NCBI GenBank assembly: GCA_003162495.1
Contig: PMOF01000289.1
Coordinates: forward strand, 1-6,456
Direction of reading: 5' to 3'
DNA length: 6,456 bases
DNA from: Acidobacteriaceae bacterium
GTDB lineage: Bacteria > Acidobacteriota > Terriglobia > Terriglobales > Acidobacteriaceae
Shown here: piece by piece, positions 1 to 5,425 of the stretch
How the letters are laid out: each line of letters starts with the position of its first letter
How positions within the stretch are numbered: position 1 is the stretch's first letter
Program-made: the position numbers and the translations under genes
Notes under the pieces: model-generated
What the model was told of the DNA's origin: nothing
Databases searched by the model: none
Seen by the model: the letters and a program-made list of their open reading frames with translations, nothing else

Positions 1-39
1 CGGCCGCACCAGGATCAGAACCGGGTTTCGACTGCAAAC

Positions 40-45
40 AGGAGA
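40..45 (+). promoter_or_regulatory. Shine-Dalgarno site before the permease's CTG codon
   Basis: AGGAGA lies 6 nt upstream of the in-frame CTG at 52. It is the only good SD near the N-terminus expected from homologues, and it is the main argument for a CTG start rather than translation entering from outside the window. Confidence 0.5.
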
Positions 46-51
46 ACTGCC

Positions 52-1602
52 CTGCCCAGCCAACTGCTCGCCCGCAAGTCCATCGATAAGCTGATCAGCG
101 ACTCGGAAGAACCCGAGCATCGTCTCAAAAAGACGCTCGGGCCGTGGTCGCTAACCGCGCTCGGCATCGGAGCCGTCATCGGCTCCGGCATCTTCACGGT
201 CATCGGCACGGCGATTTCGGGCGAACAGTTTGACACCTCCAGCGTGCTCAACACGCCGCTGGCGAATTACATCATCACCCATACCGCACTCGCAGGACGC
301 CCCGGCGCTGGTCCCGCGATCGCTCTGTCGCTGGTGATGGTGGCTATTGTCTGCGGGCTCACTGGCCTCTGTTATGCGGAGCTTGCGTCCATGATTCCCA
401 TCGCCGGCTCGGCCTATACCTACACTTACGCCACCATGGGCGAGCTGATCGCCTGGATCATCGGGTGGGATTTGATTCTCGAATACGCCGGCTCCAACAT
501 GACCGTCAGCGTTGGCTTCGCCGCCCATGTGGTCGACCTGCTGGACTGGTTTGGCCTGCACCCCTCGCCTATATGGATATCGCCCGCCTATTTGCCTGGG
601 GGGCTTCAGGATCTGGCTGGCAACTGGCTCTACCCTCCCGGCTGGCACTTCGGTTTCAACATTCCGGCTTTCCTCATCGTGCTCATCCTCACCGTGATCC
701 TGGTGCGCGGCATCCGCGAGTCGGCCAGCACCAACAACATGATGGTCGGCATCAAGCTGATTGCGATTCTGATCTTCGTCTTCGCCGTCATCAGCTTCAT
801 CCATCCCAACAACTACCATCCCTTCATGCCGAACGGTTGGAGCGGCGTGTTGACCGGCGGCTCCATCATCTTCTTCACCTACATCGGCTTCGACTCCGTC
901 TCCACTGCGGCCGAGGAGTGCCGCAACCCGCAGCGCGACCTGCCCATCGGCATCATCGCCACACTGGTGGTGTGCACGGTGCTTTATGTGGCGGTGGCTG
1001 TTTGCCTGACCGGCCTGGTGCCGTGGCAATCGATGGTGGGCGACGCCGCCCCAGTGGTCAACGCGCTCAAGAAGCTCTCCATCCTTCCCGGTGGGCATTC
1101 TCTCCACTGGATCAGGCTGGTGGTCCTGTTCGGCGCCATCATGGGCATGCTGTCCTCCCTGTTGGTCTACCAACTCGGCCAGTCGCGCGTCTGGTTCTCC
1201 ATGTCCAGGGACGGCCTGCTCCCCAAAGTCTTCTCCAACGTCCATCCCATCTTCCGCACACCGGCCTTTTCCACCTGGGTCGCGGGCTTCGTCGTCGCCA
1301 TCCCCTCCGGCCTCTTTGACATCGGCACGCTGGCCGACCTCTCCAACATCGGCACTCTCTTTGCCTTCGTGCTGGTGTCGGTGGGAGTGATTGTTCTGCG
1401 CTATCGCGAACCGGAGCGGCACCGCGGCTTCCGCGTTCCCTTTGGCCCCGTCATTCCCGCGCTCAGCGTCGTCTTCTGCTTTCTGCTCATGGCCGGATTG
1501 CCGATCATCACCTGGTTCCGCTTCCTCATCTGGCTGGTCATCGGCCTTTTCATTTATTTCCTCTACAGCCGCCATCGGTCGGAGTTCGCCAAACCGCGGT
1601 AA
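52..1602 (+). CDS. APC-superfamily amino acid permease (CAT type), CTG start proposed
   Basis: This is an inner-membrane transporter, probably for cationic or other amino acids, of the CAT branch of the APC superfamily. From CTG at 52 it is 516 residues, within the usual family length. Seen: GIGAVIGSGIF at residues 38-48 (the broken TM1 substrate-binding helix), AELASMIPIAGSAYTY near 109-124, the WDLILEYA segment near 139-146, the CAT signature GFDSVSTAAEECRNPQRDLP at 279-298, and SRDGLLPKVF at 385-394. About 12 hydrophobic segments follow one another, and the C-terminus is short. The frame is open from base 1, but there is no in-frame ATG, GTG or TTG before GTG 244. A start at 244 would remove all of TM1, so it must be wrong. 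CTG 52 follows AGGAGA (40-45) by 6 nt and begins a family-like N-terminus (PSQLLARKSIDKL). An ATG upstream of the window remains possible. The exact substrate cannot be read from sequence. Confidence 0.93.
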   Translation: MPSQLLARKSIDKLISDSEEPEHRLKKTLGPWSLTALGIGAVIGSGIFTVIGTAISGEQFDTSSVLNTPLANYIITHTALAGRPGAGPAIALSLVMVAIVCGLTGLCYAELASMIPIAGSAYTYTYATMGELIAWIIGWDLILEYAGSNMTVSVGFAAHVVDLLDWFGLHPSPIWISPAYLPGGLQDLAGNWLYPPGWHFGFNIPAFLIVLILTVILVRGIRESASTNNMMVGIKLIAILIFVFAVISFIHPNNYHPFMPNGWSGVLTGGSIIFFTYIGFDSVSTAAEECRNPQRDLPIGIIATLVVCTVLYVAVAVCLTGLVPWQSMVGDAAPVVNALKKLSILPGGHSLHWIRLVVLFGAIMGMLSSLLVYQLGQSRVWFSMSRDGLLPKVFSNVHPIFRTPAFSTWVAGFVVAIPSGLFDIGTLADLSNIGTLFAFVLVSVGVIVLRYREPERHRGFRVPFGPVIPALSVVFCFLLMAGLPIITWFRFLIWLVIGLFIYFLYSRHRSEFAKPR

Positions 1603-1620
1603 CGCTCTGCGGAAAGAGCG
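1603..1620. terminator. Small hairpin between convergent genes, possible weak terminator
   Basis: CGCTCT (1603-1608) and AGAGCG (1615-1620) form a perfect 6-bp stem with a 6-nt loop, directly after the permease stop and 31 bases beyond the end of the convergent phosphatase gene. It could serve both genes. Neither strand has a T run after the stem, so it does not meet the usual criteria for an intrinsic terminator. Confidence 0.3.
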
Positions 1621-1651
1621 AGAACAGGCATTCATCCTGCTATGAAACTAC

Positions 1652-3577
1652 CTACCCGGTGCAAGCACTCGCTGGGACCAAAGAAAGTGTGAGCACAGTA
1701 ATGTCGTCCTCCTGCCCAAAAGCCTGCGCTGCCTTTGCCACATATTCCGCTGGACGAGTGGCGATGGCCGCGGTGCGCTCGAAGCCGAAGAGCTCTCCTG
1801 TGGAGCTGCGCGCCTCGATGACGCCGTCCGACATAAAAGTAAGCTGCCCGCCCGGCATGATCGTAAAAGCCGTGTCGTTGTAAGAAATCTCCGGCACAAT
1901 TCCCAGCGGCAGCCCATTCGCCGCCTCAAGTTCGCGTCCATCCATGTAAGGCGCAAGATGGCCGGCATTGGCAATCAGTCCATCTCCCTGTGTGCCGATT
2001 CGCGCCACGCAGCAAGTCACAAAGCCTCCACGAAGCTGCCCGGCGAGGCTGCGATTGAGTTCTCCGAGAATGGTGGCTGGACTCTCGCTGGTAATCGTGC
2101 GCAGCGCACCCATAAGCGCGGAAACCGTCATCGCCGCACGCAGTCCCTTACCGCTCACGTCCCCCACAACCAGCAGCAGGCCGCCATCCCGCGTTGGAAC
2201 TACGCGGTAGAAGTCCCCGCCCACCTGCGCTGCCGGAGCATACACCGCGCGCACTTGAAATCCCGGCGTCTCGGGAACTGCCGTCACTAGGGCCTGCTGA
2301 ATCTCCCGCGCCGCCTCCAGCTCCACGCGCAACGCAGCGCCCTCGCGCCAAGCCTTCCACGTCCGCCGGACCAGAATCCCGGTGATCATGAAACCTGCGA
2401 GGAGCGTGGTGAAGGAGAGTGCTCCGATGGTTACGGGGCCGAACCGAAGCGGCGGAAGCCCAAAAAGCGTTGAGAGAATGGAGGCAACCGGGACCAGTGC
2501 GGTGACAAAGGCCAGCAGGCGCTTGGAGGGCCGGTTGAACATGGCCCATAGATCGCCTCCGATGATGATGAGCCCAAACACAGCGTTGGCTCCGTACTCT
2601 ATGCGATGTAATACCGGCAGGAAGGCATACGGGTGATAAAACCATTGGTTGGCGAATGCACTAATACCCATCATCGCCACACCGGCGTATGCGGCATACT
2701 TCCAGAAACGCGAAGGAATTTCGTAGAAGTTCCACGAGAAGAGCACGGCAGAAAAAGGCGCGAGAAACTGCAATGGGCCATAGAGCAGATCCCAGGGCCG
2801 CTGGGTCAAAGCCAAATCCCCGCCCGACGTGAACATCAGGAATAAGACAAACGCGCAGCCGGCGACGAGAAGAAATCCGAAAAGCCCCAGGTCGCGCTCG
2901 CCGGAAAATCGCCAGAATACGAGCAGACCTATTCCCAGGAGTCCCATGAAGAAGAATGCGGCGTAGACGGGCAAACGGGCCAGCAGCATAGACTGGCGCT
3001 CTTCCCGCGCCGCTGTCTCCAGCACCCCCGCGCGGTCGATCACAAACCGCAAGTCGATGTTTCCTTCCAGATTCGAAAGCGGCAGCAGCCACAGGCGCAC
3101 GGCCACCAGCGCAGTGGGGGCGTTGGAGACGAGCCTGGGGGTGAGGGGAAAGACGGATTGCTCCATCCGAACAGCGGCAATCGGCTGGGGTGGCAACTTG
3201 CCGTTGGTCCCTACCAGAACACCGTTGACGTAAATCTCTTCGGCGCCTGCCAGATTCTGCAAACTGATCTGCCTTAACGCCAGCGGTCCACTCTCACCAC
3301 TCGGAACCGGCACCCGGATGCGAACCCAGATCATCCCGTCCGACGGGTACGGTGGCTTTGGCCACGGACTCGCCGTGCTCTGCGGCCAGTCGCTGTCGTT
3401 GAACTCCGGACTGGCCCAAAGCCTGCTACCGTCGGGGTTCTCGCCAAAGTGATATCGGATCACGGACGGCTGCGTGAAGGCGACCGTCTGCGCCATCGCC
3501 GGCAGACCCACCAGCACCAACAGCAACCGGCTGAATCGTTTTGCGAGGGACAACCGAGATCGGGTCAGGACGGTCAA
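1652..3577 (-). CDS. Membrane-bound PP2C/SpoIIE-family serine phosphatase with 7TM sensor module
   Basis: This is probably a signal-transducing phosphatase that dephosphorylates a serine or threonine on a cytoplasmic partner, in RsbU-like proteins typically a STAS anti-anti-sigma factor. From TTG 3577 it has 641 residues. In order: a signal peptide (basic start, LLLVLVG core, likely cut after AMA at 27-29); a beta-rich extracytoplasmic domain, about 39-195, with FNDSDW and EEIYVNGVLVG resembling galactose-binding or 7TMR-DISM extracellular modules; seven TM helices (about 203-222, 230-249, 266-284, 293-310, 329-346, 353-373, 382-402); a short helical linker without a HAMP domain; and a SpoIIE domain, 437-633. 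The metal-binding aspartates look intact: GGDFY (D455), GDVSGKG (D473), SDGVIEA (D584), EDDIT (D624/D625); NAGH is also present. An ATG at 3646 would add 23 residues rich in Arg, Ser and Ala but lacks an SD and buries the signal peptide. The gene converges with the permease and diverges from the deaminase. No partner STAS or anti-sigma gene is in the window. Confidence 0.93.
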   Translation of the reverse strand: MTVLTRSRLSLAKRFSRLLLVLVGLPAMAQTVAFTQPSVIRYHFGENPDGSRLWASPEFNDSDWPQSTASPWPKPPYPSDGMIWVRIRVPVPSGESGPLALRQISLQNLAGAEEIYVNGVLVGTNGKLPPQPIAAVRMEQSVFPLTPRLVSNAPTALVAVRLWLLPLSNLEGNIDLRFVIDRAGVLETAAREERQSMLLARLPVYAAFFFMGLLGIGLLVFWRFSGERDLGLFGFLLVAGCAFVLFLMFTSGGDLALTQRPWDLLYGPLQFLAPFSAVLFSWNFYEIPSRFWKYAAYAGVAMMGISAFANQWFYHPYAFLPVLHRIEYGANAVFGLIIIGGDLWAMFNRPSKRLLAFVTALVPVASILSTLFGLPPLRFGPVTIGALSFTTLLAGFMITGILVRRTWKAWREGAALRVELEAAREIQQALVTAVPETPGFQVRAVYAPAAQVGGDFYRVVPTRDGGLLLVVGDVSGKGLRAAMTVSALMGALRTITSESPATILGELNRSLAGQLRGGFVTCCVARIGTQGDGLIANAGHLAPYMDGRELEAANGLPLGIVPEISYNDTAFTIMPGGQLTFMSDGVIEARSSTGELFGFERTAAIATRPAEYVAKAAQAFGQEDDITVLTLSLVPASACTG

Positions 3578-3794
3578 TCGTTTCTCTCCGCTCGGATCTC
3601 GCGCACTCCGGGCACTCCTTGCGTTATTTCTGTCAGTCTGGCACATCCCCGAGCTGGTAAAGGGGAGAGGGAATCATGCGGCCGTCGGCACGAATAAACC
3701 CCGGATAGACGGTCTGGACAGGTGATTACGACTATAGACAAATGAGGGCGATGAAGGAAAGCGAATCTGGACCGATCCTCAGTACACTAGTCAG
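3578..3794. other. Divergent intergenic region between phosphatase and deaminase
   Basis: These 217 bases must carry the promoters of both flanking genes. I find no pair of convincing -35 and -10 boxes. On the plus strand TGGACA (3715-3720) resembles a -35 box, but the hexamer 17 nt downstream (ACAAAT) is poor. TACACT (3783-3788) ends exactly 7 bases before the deaminase ATG, where the -10 box of a leaderless transcript would be. I see no strong inverted repeat or operator. Confidence 0.5.
3584..3589 (-). promoter_or_regulatory. Shine-Dalgarno site supporting the TTG start of the phosphatase
   Basis: On the minus strand GGAGAG sits 6 nt before TTG at 3577-3575. The upstream ATG at 3646 has no comparable site at proper spacing. 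The TTG start places the basic region and hydrophobic core of a signal peptide at the very N-terminus. Confidence 0.55.
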
Positions 3795-4811
3795 ATGATG
3801 GATGGCATACAGGATTTCATCTGCCGGCTGCCCAAGGCCGAGTTGCATCTGCACCTCGAAGGCACCATCACGCCCGCGACGCTGGTGGAGCTGAGCGCCC
3901 GCCACGATGCCCACCCCATGACCCTGGCCGAGGCCGAATCTCACTACCGCTTCGACGACTTCACCAGCTTCATTGAAGGCTTCAAGGCCGTCACGCGCCG
4001 CCTGATCGATCCCGAAGACTACGAGCTGGCCGCCTGGCGCATGATGCAGCAGTTGGCCGCACAGGGCATCGTCCATGCCGAGGTCTACATCTCCGTGGGC
4101 GTCATCTACATGTGGCGGAATTTCGATCCCCACGCGCTCGAACCGATCTTTGCCGGCCTGGAGCGCGCCCGCAGGCGCGGAGAACGGGAGCTGGGTCTTT
4201 CGCTTTACTGGATCTTTGACGCCGTGCGCCACTTCACGGTTGAGGAGGCCGTGCGAGTCTTCCGCAAAGCTGCTGCGCTGCGCCCGCAATTTCCGTCCAT
4301 CATCGGCATTGGCTTGGGCGGCGACGAGCGGCAGCGCGGTTCCGAGCCCTTCAAGGCCCTCTATGCCGAAGCGGCCAACGCCGGACTGCGCTTGACCAAT
4401 CACGCCGGCGAAACCACCGGTCCCGAGGCCATATGGGAAGCACTCGACATCGGTTCGGAGCGCATCGGCCACGCGCTTTCAGCCATCCAGGATCCGGCTC
4501 TCATCCAGGAGCTCAAGGCGCGCAGCGTTCCCCTTGAGCTCAATCCAACATCAAACGTCCGCACCGGCGTCTGTGCTTCTTTTGCCAGCCACCCGCTGCG
4601 CCGCTATTTCGATGCCGGCCTGCTGGTCACTCTTAACTCCGACGACCCTGCTTTCTTCGGCTCCGACCTGGCCAGCGAATACTTGTTGGCTCATGTCGAA
4701 CACGGTTTTACCCGCGAAGAACTGCGTCAACTGGCCGCCAACTCCATGCGCGCCAGCTTTCTTCCCGACCTCGCAAAGGCAACCTGGCTGTCCCGAATCG
4801 ACTCTATCTAG
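3795..4811 (+). CDS. Adenosine deaminase-family metal-dependent deaminase
   Basis: This is a cytoplasmic zinc-type deaminase that hydrolytically removes the 6-amino group of an adenosine-like nucleoside. At 338 residues it has typical length for the bacterial ADA family (COG1816). Seen: LPKAELHLHLEGT at 12-24 with metal ligands H18 and H20; HAGE at 203-206 with metal ligand H203 and catalytic E206; RIGHA with H226; NPTSN at 250-254; and NSDDP at 281-285 with D283 (metal) and D284. All catalytic residues are therefore present. Where classical adenosine deaminases read roughly GxDLAGDE, this protein has GIGLGGDE at 171-178. Some COG1816 members act on 6-aminodeoxyfutalosine in menaquinone synthesis, so adenosine should not be assumed. 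The start is ATG 3795 or the adjacent ATG 3798. There is no SD, and a stop at 3735-3737 with no in-frame start codon between excludes a longer start. The small membrane protein gene follows after 85 bases and may be cotranscribed. Confidence 0.92.
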   Translation: MMDGIQDFICRLPKAELHLHLEGTITPATLVELSARHDAHPMTLAEAESHYRFDDFTSFIEGFKAVTRRLIDPEDYELAAWRMMQQLAAQGIVHAEVYISVGVIYMWRNFDPHALEPIFAGLERARRRGERELGLSLYWIFDAVRHFTVEEAVRVFRKAAALRPQFPSIIGIGLGGDERQRGSEPFKALYAEAANAGLRLTNHAGETTGPEAIWEALDIGSERIGHALSAIQDPALIQELKARSVPLELNPTSNVRTGVCASFASHPLRRYFDAGLLVTLNSDDPAFFGSDLASEYLLAHVEHGFTREELRQLAANSMRASFLPDLAKATWLSRIDSI

Positions 4812-4882
4812 TTATACGAAAGTGGTAGGCTCACGTCGTGTCAGCAATACTCGTCAAATGAAAGTTGCGGTATCATGCCAAC

Positions 4883-4888
4883 AGGAGG
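4883..4888 (+). promoter_or_regulatory. Strong Shine-Dalgarno site for the small membrane protein
   Basis: AGGAGG lies 8 nt before ATG 4897. It decides the start against the in-frame ATG at 4858, which would add 13 residues across the SD itself and has no SD of its own. It is also good evidence that this short reading frame is translated. Confidence 0.8.
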
Positions 4889-4896
4889 AAGCTTCA

Positions 4897-5118
4897 ATGT
4901 CCACTGAACCCGAATCTGTCGCGCCCGAAGAAGATGCCGATGAGCGGCACGCCTTGCATGTAATCGGCTGGGTTTCCTTAGGCATGGCGGTGGCCGCATT
5001 GGGCATCTTCCTGGGCGCTGGGTTGCGCAATCGTTACAGGTTCAAGCGCCGCACCCCTTACGACTTCTACGCCAACGCCAGCGATCGCGAAGCCAGCGAA
5101 TTCGGAATGGGCATCTAG
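4897..5118 (+). CDS. Small single-pass membrane protein of unknown function
   Basis: I do not recognise a named family. The 73-residue product has an acidic, probably disordered N-terminus (about 1-17), one hydrophobic helix rich in Gly and Ala (about 22-43), then a strongly basic stretch RNRYRFKRR (44-52) and a C-terminal tail with TPYDFYANA (53-61) and EFGMGI at the very end. The positive-inside rule predicts the N-terminus outside and the C-terminal tail in the cytoplasm. Coding status rests on the near-perfect SD, the clear membrane-protein composition and the terminator 38 bases after the stop. The tail with its aromatic residues and final GMGI looks like a binding segment, but that is inference. 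It lies 85 bases after the deaminase on the same strand and could be the last gene of that transcript. Confidence 0.8.
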   Translation: MSTEPESVAPEEDADERHALHVIGWVSLGMAVAALGIFLGAGLRNRYRFKRRTPYDFYANASDREASEFGMGI

Positions 5119-5156
5119 CGCACGCGGCCCTCGAACTGATTTGTCCAAATTCAAAC

Positions 5157-5186
5157 AATGCCGCCCAAGCGCGGCATTTTGCTTTT
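5157..5186 (+). terminator. Rho-independent terminator
   Basis: AATGCCGC (5157-5164) pairs perfectly with GCGGCATT (5171-5178) across a 6-nt loop. The RNA then runs into TTGCTTTT, giving a T-rich tail interrupted by GC. It lies 38 bases after the stop of the small membrane protein gene and should end the transcript carrying that gene and possibly the deaminase. Confidence 0.85.
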
Positions 5187-5425
5187 GTGGCGCGTCCTGA
5201 AACGGTTCCTCAATGCAGCGATGTTCATCATCGAAGCGCCAACACCACGGTCCTTTTGCGAATGTCGTTGCGAAACTGCAACGGCATCTTCTCGAAAGCG
5301 ATCGATGAAGCATGGCGCATTTTCGGCGCCACTTCGACGGTTCGGTCGCAATTCCCCCGATCTCCGATCTCTGACTCCCGTTCCCTGAATCCTTCTCGGT
5401 GATCTCTGGTTTACCCTTAGGTCTT
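5187..5425 (+). other. Intergenic region before mutL with three consecutive hairpins
   Basis: No convincing gene is present: the short open frames lack SD sites and recognisable domains, and one begins inside the terminator. Three inverted repeats lie close together: ATGTCGTTGC/GCAACGGCAT (5262-5271 and 5278-5287, one G-U pair), TGGCGC/GCGCCA (5313-5318 and 5326-5331), and CGAC/GTCG (5335-5338 and 5345-5348). After about 5350 the sequence is pyrimidine-rich with repeated GATCTC units up to the mutL start. It may be a structured mutL leader or a small RNA. I find no clear promoter. Confidence 0.4.
5262..5287 (+). repeat. 10-bp hairpin upstream of mutL
   Basis: ATGTCGTTGC and GCAACGGCAT form a 10-bp stem with a single G-U wobble and a 6-nt loop (GAAACT). 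No T run follows, so a terminator is unlikely. It is the longest inverted repeat I found in the noncoding parts of the window. Confidence 0.6.

Noticed and set aside
151..1635. A 494-codon open frame on the minus strand opposite the permease
   Set aside because: It is rich in His, Asp, Gln and Gly with no recognisable domain, and lies opposite an unmistakable membrane transporter. It is a shadow produced by GC-biased codon use.
3715..3743. Possible sigma-70 promoter TGGACA with ACAAAT 17 nt downstream
   Set aside because: The -35 match is good but the -10 match is only three of six, and the better TATAGA at 3733 is just 12 nt away. Not enough to annotate.
3732..4472. A 246-codon minus-strand frame opposite the deaminase
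   Set aside because: The plus-strand deaminase has all catalytic motifs. The antisense frame has no SD at its start and no family resemblance.
4871..4876. TATCAT as a -10 box for the small membrane protein gene
   Set aside because: There is no -35 box at proper distance, and transcription would begin within the SD site.
4858..4896. In-frame ATG 4858 as the start of the small membrane protein
   Set aside because: It has no SD of its own, and the strong AGGAGG at 4883 is correctly placed for ATG 4897.
5158..5388. Short plus-strand frame in the region before mutL
   Set aside because: It starts inside the terminator hairpin, has no SD, and its product is Arg/Ser/Pro-rich without domain features. 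Overlapping frames on both strands are of similar length.
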